Source: Paenibacillus daejeonensis DSM 15491 (GTDB lineage: Bacteria > Bacillota > Bacilli > Paenibacillales > Paenibacillaceae). From it: 64,000 nt of DNA. The notes beneath the pieces were generated by a model. That model worked only from the letters and a program-made list of their open reading frames with translations, ran no database searches and was not told the DNA's origin. The translations under genes were made by a program, and so were the position numbers. Shown piece after piece: positions 7,760 to 15,422 of the stretch (position 1 is the first letter of the stretch; each line of letters starts with the position of its first letter). The stretch is from positions 1-64,000 of the forward strand of contig NZ_KB899680.1 in NCBI RefSeq assembly GCF_000378385.1, read 5' to 3'.

Positions 7760-7815
7760 AGCGGAAGCTTGGGTTTGTCCCGTAAAGTGACTTCTGTTTT
7801 TAGCGCTAACTGTCG

Positions 7816-8000
7816 CTAACGGCCACCACAGCCGCTATTTCACCCTAAATCGATGGTTTGAAAATGTAACGGCCATATAAACCGCTATTTGCCCTGTCGG
7901 AGTATGTTTTAGCTTGATTTCAATGAAATAAGCGCGCTGGTGGCCGTTAGAATTGTGAACCAGGCGAAAAGGCAGAAATAAGTGTACTGGTGGCCGTTAG
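7816..8000 (+). repeat. 185-bp palindromic interspersed repeat, copy 2
   Basis: Exactly 185 bp, same termini and internal half-sites as copy 1, 56 bases downstream and in the same orientation. Its right end abuts a protein-coding frame (7982-8311) that lacks a normal beginning, suggesting insertion at or into that gene. Confidence 0.85.
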
Positions 8001-8311
8001 AGCGGAAGCAGCCGAATAAAATAGAGAGGTGGTTAGATGCAACGAGTATTGATGCAGAGACAGGGATATTCATCTACTCGAAACAAGATGAGTTTGGATT
8101 TAAATTAACGCTGTCTTTCTCCGTATACGAGAACACCTGCAGTCTTAGTTTGTCTCACGATAAGTATAGGGGAACGGTCTATGAAGTAAACCTAAGGGAT
8201 GTTACGAAAATGACCAAGCACGAGGACGAATTATTGCTTGAGACGAGACAAACTCAACCAGTGAGGATGCGATTCAAGCCACACTTTTCACTACGCTATG
8301 ACGTGATTTAG
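7982..8311 (+). CDS. Hypothetical protein, 5' end apparently replaced by a repeat
   Basis: The open frame starts with a GTG lying inside repeat copy 2, so the first residues (VYWWPLERKQ) are encoded by the repeat. From NKIERWLDATSIDAETGIFI onward it reads as a normal small protein of about 95 residues (YSKQDEFGFKLTLSFSVYE, LSLSHDKYRGTVYEV, ending RMRFKPHFSLRYDVI). No binding site precedes any start. I take it as a gene whose promoter and start were lost when the repeat inserted, probably now silent. Function unknown. Confidence 0.4.
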   Translation: MYWWPLERKQPNKIERWLDATSIDAETGIFIYSKQDEFGFKLTLSFSVYENTCSLSLSHDKYRGTVYEVNLRDVTKMTKHEDELLLETRQTQPVRMRFKPHFSLRYDVI

Positions 8312-8334
8312 TCGCACCCGCCCTCACCAAAAAA

Positions 8335-8373
8335 ACCAGGCCCCCATCATCTACCCATGATGGGCCTGGTTTA
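8335..8373. terminator. Bidirectional terminator
   Basis: Stem ACCAGGCCC...ATCAT / ATGAT...GGGCCTGGT with A-rich and T-rich flanks. It serves the end of the minus-strand PTS operon and the plus-strand frame before it. Confidence 0.8.
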
Positions 8374-8379
8374 AATTCA

Positions 8380-10218
8380 TTAAGGCAGCACCTGCACCTG
8401 CTGCAGCTCCGGGAAGTGCTGCTGGACGTACTGGCGGACGTCGGAGGCTTCGTCCAGGTCCAGGACCGCTTCGGCAGCGAGCCGGAGCTGCGCGCTGTCC
8501 CACCGTTCGCTCAGCAGGCTGAGCTGCCAGCCGACGGAGGCGAGAGCCTCGTTGCTGACGCTGAACGTGTCCAGGCCCATGCCCAGCAAGAGTGGCAGGG
8601 CGGCCATCTCGCTGGCCATCTCCCCGCATAGGCTCACTGGCTTGCCGTGCGAATGGGCACTACGGATGACTTGGTGAATCAAGCGCAGCACGGCGGGCTG
8701 CAGCGGATCGTGAAGCTTGCGCAGGGAAGGGGAATTGCGACTGGCTGCCATCGTGTACTGGATGAGATCATTGGTGCCGATGCTGAGGAAATCTGCCTCC
8801 TGCGCCAGCCGATCCGCCAGGAGGGCAGCCGAAGGCACCTCGATCATGATGCCGATGTCGATGCTTTGATTATAGGGTATGCCCGCATCGGTGAGCGCCG
8901 CTTGGACCTCCGCAACGATTGCCTTCGCTTGTCGCCATTCCCCCAGGGTGGCGATCATCGGGAAGAGCAGCTTGATGTTGCCGTAGGCGCTTGCCCTCAG
9001 AATTGCACGCAATTGCGTGCGGAGCAGATCCTGACGCATCAGGGAGATCCGCATGCCGCGCTTGCCGAGGAACGGGTTGTCTTCCTCCTCCAGCCGGAGG
9101 GAAGCGAGCGGCTTGTCCCCGCCCACATCCATCGTGCGGATGATGACTGGCGTCCGTGCATCAAAGGTCGAGACGACCTTGCGGTACGTGGCGAACTGTT
9201 CTTCCTCGGAAGGGAAGTCATTCCTGCCCATGAACAGAAATTCTGTCCGGAACAATCCGATGCCAGCGGCCCCTTCGCTCAGCGCCGTAGCCGCTTCGGC
9301 GCAAGAGCTGATATTGGAGAGGAGCTGTCGCCCTGTATCTCTTCCGCCTTCTCCTCGGACCCGGGGCAGCTGTGGTACGCGTCCGATCTGGCGCTTGCCA
9401 GCTTCTGCGGTGGACATCGGATCACCCGCTTCCCCCAGCACCTGCGTCTCCCGCGGCACCTGCGTCTCCCGAAGCGCCTCCGCCTCCCGCAGCACCTCCG
9501 CCTCCCCCAGCACCTCCGCTGGATCGACGGTAAGGGTGCCGGTGGTTCCATCCAGCAGGACCATCTGTCCATCGGCTATGCTCTGCAAGTCCGGACCAAG
9601 TCCAACCACCGTGGGAATGCCCATGGAGCGTGAGATGATGGCGACGTGAGAGGTAACGCTTCCATGAATCAAGGCAATGCCGGCCACCACCTTGGGATTA
9701 AGCAGCACGGCCTCGGAAGGAGTCAGGCTCTCGCAGAGAAGGACCAGGGTTTCGGAGCCTTCGAGGCCTTCCAGTACACTCTGCTCTCCTCGAAGATTGC
9801 GGCCAATGCGATGAACCACATCTTCGAGATCCATCGCCCGTTCCACGAGCTGGGGATGGCTGTGCTGACGCATAGTTTCCAGCACATCGGCCATCGCCGC
9901 TTCCAGCGCAGCATGAGAGGCATAGTGGAGGTGAAGGATCTTGTCCCGTGCTTTGCCTACCAGTTCCCGGTCCTGCAGCAGGACGAGCTGCACCTCCATA
10001 ATATCCGCTTCTTCGGTGCGTCCTTCCTCCAAGAGGGAGGCGCGGATGGCTTCGATGGCTTCGATGGCTTGCCCGACTGCTGCATCGAACCGCTTCAGCT
10101 CGGCGGATACCCGCACAAGTGGAATGGTTGGAGACTCCGACTGGCGTGTCGATGACACTAGGTGGAGGGCGCGCCCCCAAGCTAGGCCAGCAGAGGCTGG
10201 GATTCCTTGCAATTGCAT
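8380..10218 (-). CDS. ptsI: PTS Enzyme I (PEP-protein phosphotransferase), divergent
   Basis: 612 residues, close to other Enzyme I proteins plus an extra insert. Enzyme I takes phosphate from PEP and passes it to HPr in the cytoplasm. The phosphorylated His is in GSVTSHVAIISRSMGIPTVV, though the usual GGRTSH context is altered. PEP-site residues are kept: Arg in GLFRTEF, Arg in IIRTMDVGGDKP, Glu in IMIEVPSA, Asn-Asp in IGTNDLIQYTMA and Cys in LCGEMA; the usual Asp in the (V/A)DR that follows is Ser (AASR). After the His domain (around residues 235-300) there is a low-complexity stretch of hexapeptide repeats such as VLREAE. Last gene of a five-gene PTS operon, so possibly a dedicated Enzyme I rather than the only one in the cell. 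Confidence 0.9.
   Translation of the reverse strand: MQLQGIPASAGLAWGRALHLVSSTRQSESPTIPLVRVSAELKRFDAAVGQAIEAIEAIRASLLEEGRTEEADIMEVQLVLLQDRELVGKARDKILHLHYASHAALEAAMADVLETMRQHSHPQLVERAMDLEDVVHRIGRNLRGEQSVLEGLEGSETLVLLCESLTPSEAVLLNPKVVAGIALIHGSVTSHVAIISRSMGIPTVVGLGPDLQSIADGQMVLLDGTTGTLTVDPAEVLGEAEVLREAEALRETQVPRETQVLGEAGDPMSTAEAGKRQIGRVPQLPRVRGEGGRDTGRQLLSNISSCAEAATALSEGAAGIGLFRTEFLFMGRNDFPSEEEQFATYRKVVSTFDARTPVIIRTMDVGGDKPLASLRLEEEDNPFLGKRGMRISLMRQDLLRTQLRAILRASAYGNIKLLFPMIATLGEWRQAKAIVAEVQAALTDAGIPYNQSIDIGIMIEVPSAALLADRLAQEADFLSIGTNDLIQYTMAASRNSPSLRKLHDPLQPAVLRLIHQVIRSAHSHGKPVSLCGEMASEMAALPLLLGMGLDTFSVSNEALASVGWQLSLLSERWDSAQLRLAAEAVLDLDEASDVRQYVQQHFPELQQVQVLP
9424..9513 (-). repeat. Five 18-bp tandem repeats inside ptsI
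   Basis: Five contiguous 18-bp units on the minus strand (consensus GTGCTGGGGGAGGCGGAG) encode hexapeptides VLGEAE, VLREAE, ALRETQ, VPRETQ and VLGEAG. They sit in the linker between the phospho-His domain and the PEP-binding barrel. Being in multiples of six codons, copy number can vary without breaking the frame. Confidence 0.8.
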
Positions 10219-10267
10219 AACGTCAAGCCTCCCTGAAACTTTAGTATGTTGACGGCCGGGCCCCGAC

Positions 10268-10528
10268 TTAATGCCGGGAGGTTAATACCGCGCCGATGGC
10301 TTCAATCGCGGCTAGCGAATCCTCACCTTCTGCAACGACTTCGATAGTATCGCCGTATTTGGCGCCGATGGAAATCATATTGATCAAATTTTTGGCAAAG
10401 AAACGGGAGCCGTCCTTCACCAGATAGCTATCGGAATGGTGCCGGGAGGCCGCTTCTACAATCTTCAGCGCCGGCCGGGCATGAATGCCAGAGGGATTCA
10501 TGACGGTATACATTTTTTTCATTGGCAT
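10268..10528 (-). CDS. ptsH: HPr-like phosphocarrier with His-15 but Asn at position 46
   Basis: 86 residues, the normal HPr length. The phosphocarrier site is intact (NPSGIHARPA, His-15 equivalent). Aligned to Bacillus HPr, the regulatory site KSIMGVMSLG reads KNLINMISIG, so the Ser-46 phosphorylated by HPr kinase is Asn. Inference: it can carry phosphate from Enzyme I to EIIA but cannot become the Ser-phosphorylated CcpA cofactor, the mirror image of Crh, which keeps Ser-46 and lacks His-15. It lies between the EIICB gene and ptsI with short gaps and a GGAGG site before ATG. Confidence 0.9.
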   Translation of the reverse strand: MPMKKMYTVMNPSGIHARPALKIVEAASRHHSDSYLVKDGSRFFAKNLINMISIGAKYGDTIEVVAEGEDSLAAIEAIGAVLTSRH

Positions 10529-10534
10529 GCCCTC

Positions 10535-12097
10535 CTACAAAATAGCTTTAATACGATCCTTTAGTTTTTCCGCTTCCATACCAAAAATGGCATGCACGGA
10601 ACCTTTGCCCAAGTGGATGATGCCAAGCGCTCCCCACCGCTTCAGCTCGGCTTCGTCGACCAGGCTCTCATCATGCACGATCAGTCGAAGACGGGTAATG
10701 CACGCATCGATACTGCTAATGTTAGCCGCTCCACCCAATGCTTCCGTCACACCCGCAGCGATATCCGGTTGCTCAGAGGCATCCTTGTGCAGGCTGGCAT
10801 TGCCTTGAATTGTGCTATCAGCCGGGAGGGGGACAGCACCGCTTGAGCGGCTGCCTGGCGAGCTAGTTACTCCGCTCGTAATCGGGCCAACTGCCGTGTC
10901 GGACATACGGTTGTCAGCCGTAGGGTCCTCGGGTTCGCGGCCAGGGGTCATCAGATTGAATTTCAAGATGATGATCCGAAAGAGTGTGTAATAGAAGAGG
11001 GCGAACATCAAGCCAATCGGTAAAATGAGCAGCGGCTTGGTGGCCAGCGGAAAATTGATAACATAATCGATGAAACCCGCGGAGAACCCGAAGCCGTGCC
11101 GCACGCCCAGCTCGACAGTGATATAGCCACTGAGTCCTGCCAATAACGCATGGATGACGTACAACAGCGGCGCTACGAACATAAACGCAAATTCCAGCGG
11201 CTCGGTAATTCCGGTCAAAAACGAGGCCAGCGCGGCGCTCAGGAAGATCGCGGAAATCAGCTTGCGTCGGTGACGCTTGGCGCTGTGCACGATCGCAAGT
11301 GCCATTGCAGGCAAGGCAAACATCATGATGGGGAAAAACCCGGCCATAAGCAGACCAGCTTCCTTGTCACCCGCAAAGAAACGGTTCAGGTCGCCCTTGT
11401 AAATCTGACCGGAGGCATCCACGTACGTGCCGATCTGAAACCAGGCGAGGTTGTTCAGCACATGGTGCAAACCAAATGGCAGGAGCAGCCGGTTGGCGGA
11501 AATATAGACAAATGCCCCGATGCCGCCAAGATTGATGACCCAACTGCCAAAGGCGTCCAGTGCATGCTGGATCGGTCCCCAAATCATGCCGAAGCCGACA
11601 GAAATAATAATCATGGCACCAGAGGTAATAATGGGTACGAAGCGTTTGCCGGAGAAGAAGCCAAGCCAGCCTGGGAGCTGGATTTGATGATACCGCTTGT
11701 AAAAAAAAGAAGCGACGAGTCCTGCCAACAAACCGCCCAGCGCACCCATATTTAACTCGCTATCCATATGGGACCAGTCCGCAAGTACAATCGGCAACTG
11801 CAGCAGCACATGCTCCAGTACGAGGTAGCCAATGACCGCAGCCAGTGCAGCCACGGCATCGCCACCGATGCCGATGCCGATTCCGATGGCGAAGATGAGA
11901 GGGAGATTGTCGAAAATCGCAGATCCCCCCGCATCCATAAACGGCGCGATATACCGATTCATCCATAGGCCGAACTCCCCTAGTCGGAAATCCTGGGCAT
12001 AATCGATATTGCCGAACCGGAGAAGTAGCGCAGCTGCGGGGAGCACAGCAACGGATAACATGAGCGATTTCCCGATTTTCTGTAAAAAGGCAAGCAT
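10535..12097 (-). CDS. nagP: PTS EIICB, N-acetylglucosamine-type (NagP/NagE family)
   Basis: 520 residues. The EIIC part (about 1-385) has around ten membrane helices and family motifs LPFGLHHVLNNLAWFQIGTY, GDLNRFFAGD and GITEPLEFAFMF, the last being the sugar-binding signature. A Pro/Ser-rich linker (about 390-440) leads to the EIIB domain, where SIDACITRLRL carries the phosphorylated Cys. No EIIA is fused; it is encoded by the gene upstream. The NRFFAGD motif and overall pattern fit the GlcNAc branch of the glucose family better than PtsG. It imports and phosphorylates GlcNAc, matching the GH89 enzyme in the divergent operon, which would release GlcNAc. Confidence 0.85.
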   Translation of the reverse strand: MLAFLQKIGKSLMLSVAVLPAAALLLRFGNIDYAQDFRLGEFGLWMNRYIAPFMDAGGSAIFDNLPLIFAIGIGIGIGGDAVAALAAVIGYLVLEHVLLQLPIVLADWSHMDSELNMGALGGLLAGLVASFFYKRYHQIQLPGWLGFFSGKRFVPIITSGAMIIISVGFGMIWGPIQHALDAFGSWVINLGGIGAFVYISANRLLLPFGLHHVLNNLAWFQIGTYVDASGQIYKGDLNRFFAGDKEAGLLMAGFFPIMMFALPAMALAIVHSAKRHRRKLISAIFLSAALASFLTGITEPLEFAFMFVAPLLYVIHALLAGLSGYITVELGVRHGFGFSAGFIDYVINFPLATKPLLILPIGLMFALFYYTLFRIIILKFNLMTPGREPEDPTADNRMSDTAVGPITSGVTSSPGSRSSGAVPLPADSTIQGNASLHKDASEQPDIAAGVTEALGGAANISSIDACITRLRLIVHDESLVDEAELKRWGALGIIHLGKGSVHAIFGMEAEKLKDRIKAIL

Positions 12098-12116
12098 GCT
12101 CCGACCTCTCCTCCGC

Positions 12117-12623
12117 TTAGGTAGTGTGCTTCAGCATAATCCGAAACGCATCTTGCTCTCCAAGCTGTACCTCTCGATAGGAACAGGCAATGGAGGCGAT
12201 ATGGGGGGCGGTGCCGATGGCGATGAAGATCACACAGGCTGGATAGCCCGACTCCCGAATCAGGGCGTGGTCAAATGTGACCAGGGGCTGTCTTGCCCCG
12301 ACCTGGTCATTCACACGGACCAGCATGTCAAACCCTTCGCCTTGCAAATCAATCGTGTCGATGCCGATATGAATCAGCAGCTGCAGCCCGCAGGCATGCT
12401 TGAGCAGCAAGGCATGCTTGGTCTCTGCAATATGGCTGACCGTCCCCGCAAAAGGAGCGACCACCAGATCATCTGAGGGCTCAATCGCCACACCTTCGCC
12501 GAGGTAGCCGCGGGAGAAGTTCTGGTCGCTGACTTCGCTTAGGGGAAACAATCGGCCTGCAACCGGGGCGGCCACTGCTATGCTGGGGTGACGCTGCGTT
12601 AACCCCCGTTTGTTCATGAACAC
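12117..12623 (-). CDS. crr: PTS EIIA, glucose family
   Basis: 168 residues of the Crr/EIIA-Glc fold: APVAGRLFPLSEV near the start, VVAPFAGTVSHIAETKHALL, and the active site GLQLLIHIGIDTIDLQGEGF, in which the first His is phosphorylated. It passes phosphate from HPr to the EIIB domain of the neighbouring transporter. GTG start after GAGAGGG; an ATG two codons later is possible. It lies between the antiterminator gene and the EIICB gene, so it is made with them and most likely serves the same sugar. Confidence 0.9.
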   Translation of the reverse strand: MFMNKRGLTQRHPSIAVAAPVAGRLFPLSEVSDQNFSRGYLGEGVAIEPSDDLVVAPFAGTVSHIAETKHALLLKHACGLQLLIHIGIDTIDLQGEGFDMLVRVNDQVGARQPLVTFDHALIRESGYPACVIFIAIGTAPHIASIACSYREVQLGEQDAFRIMLKHTT

Positions 12624-12653
12624 CGGCTATCCCTCTCTCTCCATCTGTGTAGA

Positions 12654-13505
12654 CTAGTGCGGCTGAAATAATCGATGCAGGTGAATCGCCATGTAGCCGA
12701 TTTCATCCTCGGAGATGTCAGTCTGCATGTCCTCCTGAATCAATAGCGCAATATCCGAAGCCAGAGCAAAGGCCTCGGGATAATTGGATCGCAGCTCGCT
12801 CACGATCGGGTTGATGACCCGGCGCTCGTGCATTAGTCGCTCGATCACGGCTCGCATGTGCATGACCAGCCTGGCATAATCCTGATTATCCCGGTGCAGC
12901 GGGATGCCTCGGCTGCGTTCTATGTATTCGACGATGCGATTCACCAGCCCGGTTAGCTTGACCAACTGGCCAACAGAGGCGGTGCCGACACAAGAATGAA
13001 CATGAAGGGCCAGGAAGCCGACCTCATCCTCGGGGATGGGGATGCCGAAGCGCTCACTGATCATGACAGCCGCCTGGGCAGCAATTTCATATTCCAGCGG
13101 AAAGTTGATCTTCGTTTCATGGAGAAACGGATTATTGATTTCCATCCCATTGCGAAGCCGGTACAGTGCAAACTGGATATGATTGGGGAGGGCGAAATAA
13201 ACCTTGGGCTGGACCGGTGTCCCTAAGCGTTCTTTGACATTTTCTACGATTTTCTCAGCAATAAGAATGACCTCGGGATCGATGTTCTCGATCAAATTTT
13301 GATATTCCTTAATGGGCTGCTCCTCATCCAAGCGGTAACGTTTCTCGATTCTCGGATCGGACATGCTGATCCAGTCAGAGCCTCTGGAAGCAAAACCAAT
13401 GCCTTTGCCGAAAAGTACATATTCCTTTGTCGTGTGGGGATCCACGGTCAGAATAACATTGTTGCCTACGATTCGATCAATGCGCTGTCTTTCTTTCCCG
13501 GCCAA
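12654..13505 (-). CDS. BglG/GlcT-family transcription antiterminator
   Basis: 283 residues, TTG start 8 bases after AGGAGGG. Domains: RNA-binding CAT domain (about 1-57, with IVGNNVILTVD and ILFGKGIGF-like VLFGKGIGFASRG), PRD1 (about 65-170) and PRD2 (about 175-283). PRD histidines that PTS proteins phosphorylate are visible: NPFLHETKINFP, FLALHVHS, RLVMHMRAV and YMAIHLHRLF. Such proteins bind a RAT hairpin in a leader RNA and stop a terminator from forming; the EII protein inactivates them when no sugar is present. It is the first gene of the PTS operon and has a RAT-terminator pair just before it and another in the divergent leader. The RATs are of GlcT type, so GlcT is the nearest model; the sugar here is probably GlcNAc. 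Confidence 0.9.
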   Translation of the reverse strand: MAGKERQRIDRIVGNNVILTVDPHTTKEYVLFGKGIGFASRGSDWISMSDPRIEKRYRLDEEQPIKEYQNLIENIDPEVILIAEKIVENVKERLGTPVQPKVYFALPNHIQFALYRLRNGMEINNPFLHETKINFPLEYEIAAQAAVMISERFGIPIPEDEVGFLALHVHSCVGTASVGQLVKLTGLVNRIVEYIERSRGIPLHRDNQDYARLVMHMRAVIERLMHERRVINPIVSELRSNYPEAFALASDIALLIQEDMQTDISEDEIGYMAIHLHRLFQPH

Positions 13506-13573
13506 CTTTATCCCTCCTGTGGATTGATTTAAAGTTGATTTCCATCTGGTGCGAACAGAAACGGATACAAGCA

Positions 13574-13621
13574 GAAAAAGCCGAAGATGCCTGCTTCAGC
13601 AAGAAGTCGGCACTTTCGGCT
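13574..13621 (-). terminator. Leader attenuator of the PTS operon
   Basis: On the minus strand AGCCGAA...CTTC / GAAG...TTCGGCT forms a long hairpin followed by TTTTT, about 70 bases before the antiterminator gene. Its 5' base overlaps the end of the RAT, so the two structures can exclude one another. Confidence 0.8.
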
Positions 13622-13646
13622 CATGCCTAGATAAACTAGTAGCACG
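13620..13646 (-). promoter_or_regulatory. GlcT-type RAT in the PTS operon leader
   Basis: Minus-strand CGTG-CTA-CTAG-TTTAT-CTAG-G-CATG-AG. It matches the architecture of the Bacillus ptsG antiterminator as I know it: CGTG/CATG lower stem, a TTA-type internal loop, a variable upper stem, then G-CATG-AG. It starts about 20 bases after the predicted -10 region and runs into the terminator hairpin. Basis: pattern match to the known element; binding not shown. Confidence 0.75.
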
Positions 13647-13665
13647 CCACGTATAATTTAGCTTT

Positions 13666-13695
13666 ATGATATGATAGATGACGTTGATCTGTCAA
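13666..13695 (-). promoter_or_regulatory. Promoter of the PTS operon
   Basis: Minus strand: perfect TTGACA (13690-13695), 18-base spacer, TATCAT (13666-13671). Confidence 0.75.
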
Positions 13696-13714
13696 TTTGA
13701 AAATGACTTTGAAA

Positions 13715-13729
13715 ATGGAAGCGATTTAA
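13715..13729 (+). promoter_or_regulatory. Possible cre site (CcpA) between divergent promoters
   Basis: ATGGAAGCGATTTAA matches the cre consensus WTGNAANCGNWNNCW at all but one defined position. It lies 20 bases beyond the PTS -35 and 31 bases before the ABC operon -35, so it could act on both. Its position upstream of the -35 boxes leaves open whether it activates or represses. Confidence 0.4.
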
Positions 13730-13759
13730 ATGACGAAGAAAGCTCAAATAATTCTTGTG

Positions 13760-13788
13760 TTGACAATCAAGAATTTCCGAGTTATGCT
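13760..13788 (+). promoter_or_regulatory. Promoter of the ABC/GH89 operon
   Basis: TTGACA (13760-13765), 17-base spacer, TATGCT (13783-13788), followed by a roughly 145-base leader containing a RAT and a terminator. Confidence 0.75.
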
Positions 13789-13818
13789 TTTTTCAGTCGA
13801 ATACGTAAGGAAACATAA

Positions 13819-13840
13819 CGTGTTACCGAAAGGGCATGAG
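13819..13840 (+). promoter_or_regulatory. GlcT-type RAT in the ABC/GH89 operon leader
   Basis: CGTG-TTA-CC-GAAA-GG-G-CATG-AG. It has the same lower stem, internal loop and 3' tail as the RAT in the divergent PTS leader, but a different, shorter upper stem closed by a GAAA tetraloop. Stem bases differ between the two copies yet still pair, which supports a conserved RNA structure. It overlaps the 5' arm of the following terminator. Confidence 0.75.
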
Positions 13841-13884
13841 TTATGCAAGCATTGATCTGCTTGCGTGACTTATGCCCTTTTTTT
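13831..13884 (+). terminator. Leader attenuator of the ABC/GH89 operon
   Basis: A roughly 20-bp stem from AGGGCATGAG...GCAAGC to GCTTGC...TATGCCCT followed by seven T, ending 54 bases before the first gene. Its 5' arm shares GGGCATGAG with the RAT, so antiterminator and terminator cannot form together. Confidence 0.85.
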
Positions 13885-13937
13885 CATGTCCATACGTTTC
13901 TTTACCAGGCTATTTCATGAATGAGGGGTGCAGGAAC

Positions 13938-15305
13938 ATGAAAAGGAAACAAACAGTGACATCGGGGATTGCTACAATGCTGGTGCTGGCCATGACGGCT
14001 TGCGGGGGGACAAACGGGGCTACGCCAAACAACGGCACGCCAGACCCTGCGCCATCGGTTAACGAGGGGACAGGCAATAACGGGACAAACGGTACCGAGA
14101 ATCAGGGCTTGACAGGTGAGTTTGAAATTCAGTACTTCGTTGGCGGTTATGGCGATTCCTGGTGGAAGGAAGTGCTCGAGGGCTTCCAGGAAGCCAATCC
14201 GGAATTGAACATCACCCAAACGGCAGGTCCCAACATTAATGAGCAGACAAGACCGCGCTGGATCCAGGGCGACACGCCGGATGTGGTCTACATTGACGGC
14301 GCAGGCTCTAACGAGCGTCAGATGATCGATGATGGACAACTCATGGACATTACGGATTTCCTGGCTGAGATGGAAAACGCCGACGGCGAGAAGCTGACGG
14401 ACATTCTGATCTCGCAGCCAACCGCATACGATGGGGACCGGAATTATACGCTGCCACTTGTATTCGGCTCTTGGGGTTTGTTCTACGACAAGGCTTTCTT
14501 CAATGAAAATGACTGGACAGCACCTACCAACTGGAGCGAGTTCATCGACACAAGCGAGCAGGTCAAGGCTTCAGGCATCTCGGCACTGATTCACACAGGG
14601 GTCTATCCGTATTACATTAACGGTGGCTTGGTCGACTCTGCGATTGTGGCGGCCAATGGCGGTGACGGTTCCATTCTGACCCAGCAAGCCAATCTCGAAG
14701 AGGGCAGCTTCTCTGGTCCTGCGGTACAGAAGGCGCTAGGTCAAGTCGTTGAGCTGGTGGACAAAGGCTTGATCGATCCGGGCGCGGTTTCGCTCAACCA
14801 TACCGACTCGCAGATTCAATGGCTGCAGCATCGGGCAGCTTTTATCCCAAGCGGCTTGTGGCTGGAGAATGAGATGAGCAAGGATATTCCGGATGGTTTT
14901 GAGTTTGGCTTTATTCCTTCTGTTGCCCAGGATGCAGGGGAGAACAACATCGTCATTCCGTACACCAACACGATTGCGATTGCGGAGAATGCGAAGAACC
15001 CTGAAGCGGCCAAAGCATTCCTGCAATATGCCTTTACGGAAGCCAATGCGGTGCGCTGGGCGGAGTTGACGGGCGCGCTGATGAATGTCAAGGCGGATCT
15101 GAGCAATACCTCGGCCAGTGAAGTCGTCAAGGAAGCGATGGAGTTCTTTAATTCAGATACTACGACTGTGGCACCCGTGGCCGTACTGAATGCGGACGTT
15201 GAAAAAGCGAAGCAGGATGCAACGATTGCGCTGGCAACCGGACGGATTACCGCTGAGGAGTGGATGCAGCGTCTGGAAGCGGCTGCGGCCAAAGCACGGA
15301 ACTGA
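13938..15305 (+). CDS. Sugar ABC transporter substrate-binding lipoprotein (NgcE-like)
   Basis: 455 residues from ATG 13938, which follows GAGGGGTG; a longer frame from 13872 has no binding site. Signal peptide with lipobox (MLVLAMTAC), so anchored on the outer face of the membrane. A Gly/Asn/Pro-rich linker precedes the binding domain (TRPRWIQGDTPDVVYIDG, PLVFGSWGLFYDKAFFNEND). The pattern fits family 1 solute-binding proteins and most resembles NgcE, which binds GlcNAc and chitobiose; this is a judgement by eye. First gene of the operon under RAT control, with two permeases and the GH89 enzyme downstream. Confidence 0.75.
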   Translation: MKRKQTVTSGIATMLVLAMTACGGTNGATPNNGTPDPAPSVNEGTGNNGTNGTENQGLTGEFEIQYFVGGYGDSWWKEVLEGFQEANPELNITQTAGPNINEQTRPRWIQGDTPDVVYIDGAGSNERQMIDDGQLMDITDFLAEMENADGEKLTDILISQPTAYDGDRNYTLPLVFGSWGLFYDKAFFNENDWTAPTNWSEFIDTSEQVKASGISALIHTGVYPYYINGGLVDSAIVAANGGDGSILTQQANLEEGSFSGPAVQKALGQVVELVDKGLIDPGAVSLNHTDSQIQWLQHRAAFIPSGLWLENEMSKDIPDGFEFGFIPSVAQDAGENNIVIPYTNTIAIAENAKNPEAAKAFLQYAFTEANAVRWAELTGALMNVKADLSNTSASEVVKEAMEFFNSDTTTVAPVAVLNADVEKAKQDATIALATGRITAEEWMQRLEAAAAKARN

Positions 15306-15339
15306 CGAGAGTAGCGAGTCAGAAGTGATAGAAGGCGGC

Positions 15340-15360
15340 GACGTTCCGTGGCGGGACGTC
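15340..15360 (+). other. Intercistronic hairpin
   Basis: GACGTTCC / GGGACGTC stem in the 117-base gap after the binding-protein gene, with no T run. Such hairpins often protect the binding-protein mRNA from decay and so raise its level over the permeases. Confidence 0.4.
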
Positions 15361-15422
15361 CCTCCTTGTCAACTTCGACGCTACCTGGAAGATGAGCGAA
15401 TGCATGAAGGAAGGTACGTTCT

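Noticed and set aside
8647-9633. Long plus-strand frame of 328 codons opposite ptsI
   Set aside because: Antisense shadow of a high-GC conserved gene; ptsI motifs on the other strand explain the open frame.
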